From a virus, in IMG/VR virus record IMGVR_UViG_3300025645_000083, positions 1 to 58,834 of that record: DNA of 58,834 nt, one strand, 5' to 3'. Below, in pieces: positions 36,901-48,000 of the stretch. Position 1 is the stretch's first letter. Every line of letters begins with the position of its first letter. The translations under genes and the position numbers were made by a program. The notes below the pieces were generated by a model. It saw only the letters and a list, made by a program, of their open reading frames with translations. It was not told the origin of the DNA and did not search any database.

Positions 36901-39068
36901 GTGGTAATTTAAATGTTCAGGAAATTAAAGAAGAGAATGGCGCTATACCTGAAAACAATGTAATGCAATTTCCATTTATTAATGGAAGTATGGGTAAGGT
37001 TGACTTAATGGTTACAAATGAGCACGGCACTTTAGTTAGAGCTAGTGACAAGTCTGATCATCCTGACTTTGAAGGATTACAAATAGATGTAATAGGTGTT
37101 CAAGATGATAATACAAACCCGGTTCCTTATAAAGGCGGAGTGTTTTTAAACATTCCTAAGGCTAATGGTGATCCTTTTCCATTGAAACTTAATCTTAGAA
37201 AGCCTAATATAGCAGAGTCTACTTTTGTAGCAGATATATTGATAGCTATTATGCTTAAAAAGATTGGAAAAGAAGCATTATTAAGTAGTGATGCTGATTT
37301 ATTCAAAACATTTAAAGAAGATCATCCTAATGAATTTGCTGTACTAGGTAAAGATGCTAAAGTTATGGATGTAGCTAAGCTATTTGTTCATATGACATCT
37401 GAAACTGCAGGTAAAGCCACACATTTACATTTAAGTGGTGAATGGATTAGATATGGTTTAGACCCTGATACTGAAGGTGGTTTTAAAGGTATTGTTACAC
37501 CTGATAATGTTGGTGATAATAGAGAAGCTTTAATAGGCTTTATAATGAATGAGAAGAGACGTCAGCTGAATCTTAATCAATGGAACCATGGTAGTTATGG
37601 AGCTAAGTACAGAGAAATGATGCTTAACACTGTTATATCTACTGATGCTGTTGTTGGGTCTGAAAATACTACTTTCTCAGAGAATGAAACTATTGGTCGT
37701 GAAAATGAACTAGGAGCATTCAAGTCTGATATTATGTTCAAGGTACCTGACGGAACTCCTGAGGCAACAAAGGTTGTGCCTAAGAACCCAACAGCTGTTA
37801 ATAAGAAAGTTTCCGAAAGAGAAGCTCTATCTAACAAGGCTGGTGTAGTTAATGAAAGAGAAAAAGGCTTTGCCGGTGTATTCTTTGATAAACAAAGAAA
37901 TAGAATTCCTGTATACGGAAAGAATGAAGCACATGTTAAAGAACTTATTAAAGCTAGATATGATGCAGAGAGATTAGATGCTCCTGCTCAGAAAGCTGCA
38001 ACTGTCATTAAAGAAGTTCCCGATAGTGAAACTGATGAGAGCTTATATGAGAGAGCTAAGAAAATAGTCATTGATGCCGCTAGTGCTAGTGCATCTCTAA
38101 TTCAGAGAAAACTACAAATAGGATACGAGCAAGCTGGTAGAATAATGGATCTTCTTGAAAAAAGAGGTATTGTTTCTAAGTTTGATGGGGCTAAAGGTAG
38201 AACAGTAGTTGGTAATTTAGATGTGGCAAATGATGCAAGAGATTCTGAGTTAGATAAATTTAAAAAAGCTAAAGAAGATAGAGCTAAAGTTGAAATAGAT
38301 AAAATAGAAGCTGAAAGAAAAGCTGAGTTAAAACAATATCCTTACTATATAATTGTAAAGGATAGTGATGCAAGTATGCCGAATTCAAAGCATTATAGCT
38401 TGATGAGTACTTCTGACAATCATAGACCAGATACAACTCCAACTTATAGTTCATTAGAAGCTGGTAATTTCTCGTATGAACCAAAATTTTCTCCTTATCT
38501 AAAAAATAAAGAAGAATTTAATAAAGCAATTAGTTCTAAAACAATTAAAAAAATAAATGAAATCAATACTAAGTATGATGCTAAAATAGCTGCTTTAGAA
38601 CCAACACAACAAACTAGTGGGGTTGTTAAAGAGTCTCCTGAATATGAAGGATTTGATGAATCTTTTGATGGATTCGCTGCAGAAAGAGCTAAAAGTAATG
38701 AACCAATATCAAATGATATCTGGAAGAAGTTTGTAGACAATGGCACCGTATCTAAAATGCAGTTAAATAAGATTGCTAATAAAATTATGTCGAATGATTT
38801 GCTTTCTACCAGAGAAAAGGCTATATTTACAGACAAGACTGCTGAGGTTAATAAAATACTAGTTGATCTTAAAGCAAAAGATGAAGTAATAGCTAGAAAC
38901 AAGATGGCAGAAAGAGAGATGAAGATTAAGCAAACAAATATTGAGTTTGAGTCTGCTAATGAAGCTAAACAAGCTGAAGAAATAAGTAAAGAAAGAAAAA
39001 TTAAAGAAGAAGATCCTAATAAAGACGAAGGTTTCACTGAACAAGGTGAGTGGGATTGTATATTATAA
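33936..39068 (+). CDS. Giant internal virion protein with FtsK-gamma-like winged helix
   Basis: This 1,710-residue protein begins with an acidic Asp/Glu/Val N-terminus (1-65). A Gly/Ala-rich amphipathic region (about 110-245, ALGFLGKGASKLGGKF) includes VGTFVSEGAEESYQYLIAEN near 365. A long helical coiled-coil zone spans about 430-850. A folded domain at about 860-1130 has YANLNGPGWKDWVFNGKD and GGVFLNIPKANGDPFPLKLN, which recurs beside the polymerase in crAss phages as I recall it. Residues 1367-1427 read ESLYERAKKIVIDAASASAS then LIQRKLQIGYEQAGRIMDLL, closely matching the DNA-binding gamma domain of FtsK. The C-terminus is Lys/Glu-rich. It is probably packaged and ejected with DNA and polymerase. 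It starts inside the preceding gene. Confidence 0.7.
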   Translation: MAETQNNQDFAGTPDAIVVENEFTELDKTEPVKDTADISIVDTDPVEVEKTDPKDDEISIVDDGPSIMEDNRYEGLDVEDYTDYLGSTIFMPTGGVEELNRRRGELQSGWQQAGNMIGQAVVGEIIGGTVEGLGYLLDLGSVMDYMTGNETEWGNFMTDAGKGLRTWGQDAMAIHQKAPGKFDPSDSGWWFSNGVSVASTLSMLIPSMAATKALGFLGKGASKLGGKFSRVLDVAENMGKKSTWMTEGISQAVVSRHIENSMEASGTFESKREELLNKIDKETGLPFTEEKATQIASTAASDNYNKGWAMLLQDIPQYLALGKIFNPHTSRMENALSKASSRGLGVKMKPWMQKVSGGVGTFVSEGAEESYQYLIAENAKAMADLNAGIITREKYDEIMEDAMGSDEMKTSAFFGGLGGNLFHFAGKGLSELKKGKKKRTFEKEYEKTYATTLNDRARNFMSMQQKLSDADNNNNLEAREMVLDEMMLMMTTDSLHRGKFDQHIEALEGIASMTKEEAAALKEQGGSDFNLELAKKNIPSVIKKSEEMRMDYLKFSNKYDANIAAKMAQNNYRTKRFVENSAKMDEKIQKVTYGVPNASAISTTQMEKIEGLMKVKALTQMNETFKKQLEQEGVSELRKPHIEKLIKDNEKRIAKMTLDYQAIKGDDPRDAEQKRKDARLAQGFDEDVTAELTEAYMIKERNNAEISLNQSENGDIRKESYRKGLKKQELTHRVNTPLETEEQGQELQKEIEESDFLTKDEKIKNAAVVNENIEELANEEAVAREYANDDAREAERLAEEAARSANTTTVSNANKASVADNIEDEHAEDSTNVTKTTKSQEKGKDRAINTDKVSSNIKVPLYANLNGPGWKDWVFNGKDKTGAKDGKPVLLDYVVGTPGGIHSKLGQQAIEIFNKAKKNPKIKLTAEEKDILFNHLPIKIQLTDDIWSHIPAYSKTNAFYKTNELPKRENIIRQMFLGNTQTQVTHQFGGNLNVQEIKEENGAIPENNVMQFPFINGSMGKVDLMVTNEHGTLVRASDKSDHPDFEGLQIDVIGVQDDNTNPVPYKGGVFLNIPKANGDPFPLKLNLRKPNIAESTFVADILIAIMLKKIGKEALLSSDADLFKTFKEDHPNEFAVLGKDAKVMDVAKLFVHMTSETAGKATHLHLSGEWIRYGLDPDTEGGFKGIVTPDNVGDNREALIGFIMNEKRRQLNLNQWNHGSYGAKYREMMLNTVISTDAVVGSENTTFSENETIGRENELGAFKSDIMFKVPDGTPEATKVVPKNPTAVNKKVSEREALSNKAGVVNEREKGFAGVFFDKQRNRIPVYGKNEAHVKELIKARYDAERLDAPAQKAATVIKEVPDSETDESLYERAKKIVIDAASASASLIQRKLQIGYEQAGRIMDLLEKRGIVSKFDGAKGRTVVGNLDVANDARDSELDKFKKAKEDRAKVEIDKIEAERKAELKQYPYYIIVKDSDASMPNSKHYSLMSTSDNHRPDTTPTYSSLEAGNFSYEPKFSPYLKNKEEFNKAISSKTIKKINEINTKYDAKIAALEPTQQTSGVVKESPEYEGFDESFDGFAAERAKSNEPISNDIWKKFVDNGTVSKMQLNKIANKIMSNDLLSTREKAIFTDKTAEVNKILVDLKAKDEVIARNKMAEREMKIKQTNIEFESANEAKQAEEISKERKIKEEDPNKDEGFTEQGEWDCIL

Positions 39069-39093
39069 ACAAATTTAAACGCTATAAAAACAA

Positions 39094-42000
39094 ATGGGTA
39101 ATAAATCGAATTGTATAGGCGCCATGAAATTTGAAGAGAAGTTGGTTGATGTTCTAGGTACACTAGAGTTAGCTAATGCAGAGGCACGTAAAATTGCATC
39201 TGACGAATTCAAAGAAGTATTTGGTGACTGGGAAGGAAACAAAGAAGCAAACTGGGTTGATAAGTACGGTGCTTTAAGACAGGATGACAATGGTTATCCT
39301 AAATTATACAAGTCTGGTAATGAACACTACTACAAACTTGCAGACGGGAAGAAACATTTTTTAAATAAAATTAAGTTTCCTGAAATAGATCCTGATGATG
39401 TTTACGAAATTACTAATCAACTTAAGTATGAATTATTCTCAACTAAAGAAGGGTTTGATTTCAATAACATTGATGAGATTAAGGGTCTTAAAATAGGTGA
39501 ATCAATACAATCTAGTATTGACTCTTACAGGTCAGAGAATGCAGGAGATCCTGACGCAATACAACGGGCAGATCTAGTCCAAAAATACAAAGAAGATTTT
39601 ATAATTGAAGTAAGAACTCAGATAGAAGACATGGGTCTTACATCTAGCAAGCGTATTAAAGCAGGAGCTAGAAAAGATCAGATTCAAGATCTTACTGATG
39701 AGCAGGGTAATCCTGAAAGTGAAATATCTGAAGAGGATAAATCTACTGGTATGAACTTTGCTGAAAACTTCACAAAGAACTCTAAAGATAGCGCATCTGT
39801 AAATGTAAAATTATTATTATCTACCGTATTAGATTCAGAAGTTGTTGTTAGAAAGAATGCTGACGGCAGTGTATATATAAATAATAATGGCAAGACTGAA
39901 GCTAAACTTGATACTGTTTCAGGTAGGTTTCTAGGTAAGCCTCAATTTGTTGAATTCGATGATGTATGGACTACATTGGAGCCTATGTTATCTGATTTAG
40001 TAAACTTTAACTTAGGTGGAGATGTTCAAGACGTATTTGACCTTATGGTTGAGAAAATTGATGGATTAAAATTAGTTAAGCCATGGACTAAGGGATTAGC
40101 TGATAGGTTAAGAGAGTTAAACACTTCTGATAAGATTGGTGAGAGAAACAAAATCACTGAATTCTTTCAAGCGTTTTCAAAAGCAAGCCTTACATATTAT
40201 GTAACTGAAGTTGATGGTAGAAATATTAAAGTAATCAACGCTTCTGCTACTAACTCTAGAACTAGTAAGCTTAAAGGTGAATGGGGACGTGGATTTAGAA
40301 AAAAGTTCTTAACCAATAAGGGTAAGATGAAAAAGGCTCTTGATGTAGATCAAATTTCAGATCTAATTACCGAGTCTAAGAATAAGTTTATTAAACAAGC
40401 TGGTACTAGAGGTACTGCTGCTTCTCAAATAAAAAGTATTAGTGAGAATCTACCTATATTAATGCAAGCTATGAACGCTCTTGGTATTAATGTTAATAGC
40501 CTTGACATGCGTAATTTTATACTTCAAGTTGCTGATCCTAAAAAGAGATATGGAGAAGTAAAAGCATTGTATGAAGGAATGGAGGAAACTATGAAGCATA
40601 TAAAAGATGAGAAATCTCCTTTTGTAACTACTGTTGGTGAATTCAAAAATCCATTTGACTTTCAGAAAGTATTAAGTAGAGTTGCTGGTGCTCAAGCATT
40701 AAGTGCTATACAATTATCTGAGAATACAATAGTAGGTAATGAAGGTAAGACATATTGGACCTATTCTTCTTTAAGCTATTTACATAACAAAATAAATGCC
40801 TGGAAACAGCAAGCTGGAGATGATAGTACAATTGATATCAAAGAACTAGCTGGTCAAACATATAACAAAAACTCTAGATGGTTGAAGTTCTTATTAGCTT
40901 CTGACATAGTTAATGACAGTGAAAGAGAAGCAAAATCATTAGAAAGAATAAAATCTGTTGAAATAAGTCTATCTAGTTCTATTAAATCTAAAAATAAGAA
41001 TGATGGTGTTGACAATACCAAGATAACAATTGCTGATGCTATTAATGATAGTATGGTAAAGATTCTTGGTAAGAAAGGTACATTACAAAAATCTATCTTT
41101 CCTACTATTGTTCCAGCGGACAAGTCCCGTAAGATGGATATTGGTGGATTTGACATGCATCAAACTGGGATAGTATATACTAAAGGGAAGGGTGTGAGCA
41201 TTGATAATGCTACTATTGAAATCTTTGTAGACTATTTTGAAGATGAGTATAACAGAATGTCTGAGGCAGCTGATGAGATAGCTAACTTACCTGATTCAGA
41301 AAAGATAGAGCACTATCATACTAAAAGCATGAATGCGCTTAAGTCTCAACTATTTCCAGAATTTAATCCTTCTGAAGCTGAGCCTAAACTTAAGGCCATC
41401 TTATATGATAAGAATGGACATCCTAAGAAGTCTACAATGACTGGTTTAACTAGTTCTCAAAAAGAAGCATTAAAGCCATTTGTTGAACAAGCTATTAAAG
41501 ACAGGATGAAAGAAACTCTTGTTGAATTAAGAACAAATAGAATCATAGAAGTAAATCCTAAAGCAAAAGGCGAATTGAAACCACTTACTATTGATAACAC
41601 CTTGATGGAAAGTTATGGGACACAAGAATCTCCTATTCACACTATGGTAGGTGACTATGTTGTAAATGGATTAATATCTACAATTGAATATACTAAGTTA
41701 TTTTCAGGTGACCAAGCTTATTACAAGAATCAAAGTGATTTAATTAAGCGTGTACCTGCTACATATACTGATGGACTACAATTAAGACTTAGTAAGAATG
41801 ATCACAAGTACTTTAACCAGGCTACTGTTAATGGAGTCGAGGTTGCTTCTTCTTATATTAAGGAGATTCAAGATTCACTTACTGACAAAAGCTTAATAGA
41901 GGCATATAAGAACATTAACACTACTGATGCTCAAGCATGGATAACTCCTCATAGATGGAAGTTTCTTAAAGAGAGATTAGGTAAATGGGGTGCTCAGCAT

Positions 42001-45000
42001 GAAAAGGTATTTGATAAGATGATGGCAGGTAAAGAGTTAGAGCCTAAGGAGCTTAAACTTGCTGCACAACCACTTAAGGGTGTATACTTTGAAATTAATG
42101 AGGGACGTCCCGTATATTTGAAATATTCTCAAGCTGTACTAGTTCCTAGTTTAGTCAAAAATACTCCAATGCAGAAGATGTATGATAAGATGACTATTGA
42201 TCCTGCAACTAAGAAGCCTTATGAGAATAAGAAAGATGAACTTCATGAGGTTATTACTCGAGATGGTGTAAAAGTTGGAGCAAAGGGTATTACAGATATA
42301 CATAAGCCAGGTACACTGGAATTAATGGATGAATTCGAACTTAATTCAACACCTTTACTTAATGGTGGATGGAAGTTACAACAAGATTTACCTACTAAAC
42401 TTATACATGATACTTTAACTGGATCTCAAATTCAGAAAAATATATTAGCTGGTATTGATTTAACATCCGGTGATGCTAATTATGAGTTGAATGGTGAACC
42501 TAAGACTGGTGGAGAAATTATGGAGTTAATTCATGATACTATTGGTTCTTTAGTTAGCGAAGGCAGAGCCTCACTGCAAGAAAGGTTTGGAATAGGAGAA
42601 GATAATAAGATTACTGACATGACTGGAGTCTATGATGCGCTAATTGATGAATTTAAATCAAGAGGTGGAGATGAAAATATCATCTCAGCATTAGAGAAGG
42701 AAATGAGATTTGATGCAATACCTCAATTATCAGGTAGAGTGCAGAGCATCTTTATGTCTATTTTTAACAAAGAACTTGTTAAAGTTAAAACCAATGGCGG
42801 TAGTTTTATTCAGGTATCTCCATTTGGACTTGAGTCTGTACAAGAAATTGTAAAAGATTCGTCCGGTAAAGGACCAGCTAAAGTACTTAGATCAGGTATA
42901 AAAATAGTTAGTGATAACTACGATGGTAAAGGTTTAAAACCACCACGTATAGAAAATGGTAAAGTATTGCCAGGACAAGCTATGTTGCCTTACAGTGCAA
43001 TAAGAGCTACAATTGATAAGCATAATAGATCATTAGAGAAAGGTGATCTTAACAAGATTGAGGATCACCCAGACTTTATCAAGCCATGGAACATGACGGC
43101 TGAGAAGCTTAAAGAAATCTTAGACCCTAGCGCTCTACAAATGGTTTCATATAGGATACCTAATCAAGGTATGAGTTCGAATGATGCTTTAGAAATTGTA
43201 GGTATACTTCCTCCAGAGCTTGGAGATAGTATAATTGCTTACGATGCGGTGCCAGGTAAGACAGGTTCAGATTTTGATATTGATAAGATGTATGTTATGA
43301 CTCATCACCTTGAGGTGAAAGATGGTAAAATACAGAAAATACCAAGTAATACTGATTCTAAGAAAGGTAAACAGAACATGTTAGTAGATTTATATTCTAG
43401 TGTGTTGTTGTCACCTCATACCTATGATGCAATGATGACTTCAATTGACGCAGGTTTCTTGAAAGATGACATGCAGGATCTTTTTCCTGCACCAGAAATG
43501 AAGTCTCTTCAGTTTATGAGCCCTATACAACAAATTAAAACTAAGTTTCAATACTTAAGTGGTAAGTTTGGTGTAGCTATGATTGCTAATCAATTAGTTG
43601 ATCACGCTTCTAATCAGAGTTTAAATATAAGTCTTCAAGGTTATTTAGGCATTGGACATAAAGATTCTAAAGGTCATACTAAATTTGATAGAACACACGA
43701 TACAAATGGTAAGAATAGTGTTAGTGATGTGTTATCTGCATTCTTGAATGCATATGTTGATATAGCTAAAGATCCTTATATATCTAGAGGTAATCATAAT
43801 ATAACTACATCCAATGTAACATCTATGCTTATACGCGCAGGTGCCCCTATATCATGGGTTAATAGACTTATAGGACAGCCTATACTTAAAGATCTTGTTG
43901 AGATAATCAACATGTCTGAAGGTAAGACTGCTCAAAGACTAGTATTCCAAAAAGATGGTAAAGGAAAGACTGTTACTCCTTATGAGTATGTAAGATTAAA
44001 GTATAAAGTGAATGAGTCTGAGGCTAACGAGATAGATGTAGCTGGTTTAAGTGAGTCTAAAATGGAGGCTGCTATAAGAAGAACAGGACCATTAACTACT
44101 GAACAGAAAATTGAACAAGGTAAGATATTAGATATATTTGAGTTCTTACAAGATCATTCTAAATCTTTTAGCGCTTCTGTTAACGCGGCAAAAGCTGATA
44201 CCAAAGGTAACGGAGGTGGAGTTGTAGCTAGACAGATTGCTGAGAACAAAGTTAACGAGGTTCTTAATTCTGGAAGAATACTAGGATTTGAAACTAAAGG
44301 ATTCACTGGTAAGCATCTTAATGAAACAATGATGGGTCATTATTACAAACAAGCAGTATTGTGGGTTGGTGATATATTACAAGCTAGTGATTTATTCTTA
44401 GTTGGTAAGAATGAGGTATTAAGTGCTTTCAATGAGATATCTATAACGCTTGGAAAAGGAGTATTAAAAGACCCAGAGCTTGGAAGAGTTTTAGAAGCTT
44501 CTTTTAGAAGTTATTCTATGTCAGGATTATCTGTGTTTAAGAACAACAATGCTGATCATGATTACTTATTTAAACAATTACCTGAAAAGATACATGCTTT
44601 AAAAGAGGCTGGTTCTACTAATTTTCTAGTTAAGGAATTAAGAATAGACTCTTCTGGAGGATATGAATTCTTAGGTATAGATTCTAGAGCTGCAACTAAG
44701 AGTTTTAATAATAAAATGTACAGAGCATGGTCTAGGTTACTTAATTCTTCTGATCCAAGTGAGAAAGAACTTGGAATAGATTTGATAAGATACGCTTACT
44801 CCCAGTCAGGGTTTAACAATAATCTTAATCAATTCTTTGCTCACATACCTCATAACTTTTTTGCGGAGAATGGTATTAATAGAGAGATTGATGAGATGTT
44901 TAGAACTGCTGACAAGATTGTTGGAGGTGAGGATTTTCAAGACCAAATGATAAGACATCAGTGGGATAACAAGACTATTGGGTACAAGCTAGTTCCTGAA

Positions 45001-48000
45001 TTAAGATTTGATAGAGTTAAAGGATTTGGAGGAACATATAGTAATGGAACAGGATTCATAAGTGATGAATCTAAATCATCAATAGCTCTTGAAGAAGACA
45101 AAGATACTGGAATAAAATTATTTCCTAAATTTGTTAAAGTAGATATTAGTGAAAGAGATGCTTCAATGCCAAACTATGCCTTGTTTATCTTTAGAGGAGA
45201 AAAAGAAGGGAATCCTATATACACTCGTACTCATAAGTTAGGACATAAGTCTGGTAAAGGAAGTATCTTTGAATATAATGAAAAGAACACTCCTGCTAAG
45301 TCTGTAATAGAAGGAAACAATATACCTGTTGCTATTAATAAAGAGATTACGAAAGTGATGTCTGAACTTAGAAGTGATCCTTTATTTTGGGAGGGCTCAG
45401 CTACTATCACTAAAGATACAGCTCCTTCTAAGAATGTTCGTGAAATATCTACAATGGTATTAGATCCTAATGATATAACTGCATTTAAAAATTATCTTTC
45501 AAAGTCTGGAGGAAAGTTTCCTAAAACATTCTTTACTAATATGACTAAGTTTGCTGAAATTAAAGATAGCAAAACTGAAGGTAAAGGTAAAATGCTAGAT
45601 AGTCATTTATGGATGATTAATAAGAACGAGAGATATGACATGATTGACCAGATTACTGGTGAGTTCGTAGTAGTTGATGTTGATTTACAAACTGGATTAC
45701 AATACACAGAAGTTAAACTTGATGACTTAAGTGATGGAGTTCAAGAGGAAAGAATGCTATCTAGTAGCAATGATTACCTTCTTGAAGAGCTTAGTGTGTT
45801 TAATGCTAAGATTGCTCATATGCAAAAAAGCATGAATGTAGAAGTTATCATGGATCCTACAATCCCTACTTCAAGGGTATTATCCGCTAATGACCCAAGA
45901 ACTATTGCTGCAGGAAAACCTGTTATACTTATTAATCCAAAAGCTGTATTCAAGACGACTGCAATACATGAGTTTGCTCACGTTTTCATTGATGCATTTC
46001 CAGGTGGACTTAAAAATAAAAGGCTTCAGAGAGCTTTAAAAGACCTTGAAGGAACTGCTTTATATGACGAAGTTAAGGAAGCGTATCCTGAATTAGATAA
46101 TGAAATGTTCCAGAAAGAACTTTTAGCTACTGCAATTGGTAGAGAGGGTGCTGATATATGGGATAGTAAAGAAAAAGAGAGTATGTGGACAGCATTCAAG
46201 GATTGGTTCTTTGACTTCTTACGCAGAACTTTTAACTTGAAACAAAGTGAGGTTACAAGTCTTACTAAAGAGTTATTGAGTAATACTGTTAAGTCTGATT
46301 TATTAGATAATTTATCTAATTTTGCTCAGCAAGAAAAGAACTTTGGACAGAAAAAGAAAGATCCAGAAGCGGTAATTTTAGATAATACATATGAGCAAAT
46401 CATATCGTCTATATCTAACTTAAGACAAGCTATTGAGCCTCGTACTAAGAATGAAATTGCTGCTGAAGAGCTCAAAAAAGCTGGTCTAGATAAAGGTGAG
46501 AAAACTAAATTTCAAGAAGTTAAAGACTTAGATAAGAAATTGACTGAAGAGATGGATAAGCTTAATAATACAGCTAACGCTAGAGCTATGATTAGGTATG
46601 TTGACTTCTCTGAGAAGAGTGTCAATCAATATAAAGCTCTTGTTAGTAGATTAGCTGAAAGAGGTAAACTTACACCTGAGGAAATAAAAAACATCAAGTT
46701 CTTTACTTCTGTATTTACTATGATTCCGGATGTTAAGCAATTAATGCTTGAACAGTATAATAAAGGATATCTTAAGAATGATAATGGTCAGAAGAAAAAG
46801 AGAATGGACGTATTGGATAAGATTATTGCTGATTATGATACTTTAAATCAAGAGATGCTAGGTGTTTCTAGAAGAATCTATGCTAAAACAATGGTAGATA
46901 ATTCTAATGAACATGTTACAGTATGGAGAACTAAGTATGAAAAAGAATATGCTGAGTTAGAAGCTAAGAATTCTAAGCCTGATGAAAGTATTCATGTTTG
47001 GGTTAATGAAAAGATGATAGCTAATGCTGATACAATACAAGCAGAAGCATTCGAATTCTATGAAGAACAAGCTAAAAAGAGTTTGTCTGATATACACGCG
47101 TCAACAGGTTGGTTAGTTTCTGAAAAGAATATTGCTAATGCTGAGATTCAAACAGTATCTGCAATGATAGATGCTGCAGATTTCGAAGTTGATAGATGGG
47201 TCCAGTCTCAAGCTAAATTAGTTGAAGAAGCTTATGAGAATTTCTCTAAAGCATACCCTAGTTCAATTGGAAGCGAAGAGAGATATAGAAAATTTATTGA
47301 TCAAACTGATGAGGGCTCGTATTTAATATCTGAATATAACCCAGGTTTCCTATCTAAATACTATGAGGCTAACTCGTGGATGAACAGGTCTGTATATGAG
47401 GAGAAATTTAAAGGAATAGAGATATCAGAAGATGGCTCATACACATTGAATGGAGAAAAGAAAAGCCTTCATTTACCAAGTAATGGATTAAAGGTAGAAG
47501 GTACTCATGTGTTTTATACCGAAGCTGGAATAGTTTACTCAATGACCTTGGAAGAGGCCATAGGAAAGACTGAGCGTGCTAACTGGATTGAAGCTAATAC
47601 TGATTCTAAAAAGACTACATATGGTCTAGATATTAAACCTAAAAAGAAACTTTGGTCTAATAAGGCTTATGATGCTTTATCTGTAAAAGATAGAGAACAT
47701 CTTAAGGCTATGAAGAAGATGATAGTTGATGCTAATGTATTGACTGGAGGTAAGCAGAGTTTAATAGAGAAAGCAGGCGTGGTAGACTTTTATAGATTAC
47801 CAGGTATAACTAGATCTAGTCAAGCTCGAGCTATTGCAGGTGATTTAAAATCTCTTGTTAGTGACAGTGTGACTGACATGTTTAAGAAGAAAGAAGATGA
47901 ATTCGAATTAGAAGATACAGGAACTAAAGCTGAAAATAAAGGAAAAGATTCTATTAAAAGAATGGCTGACTTAACTAATAAGCAGAAGTTTGATGTGCCT

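Noticed and set aside
38495-39163. A 222-codon minus-strand open frame over the end of the 1,710-residue gene
   Set aside because: It is antisense to a Lys/Glu-rich coding end and would overlap the start of the polymerase gene. It has no start context and no recognisable domain.
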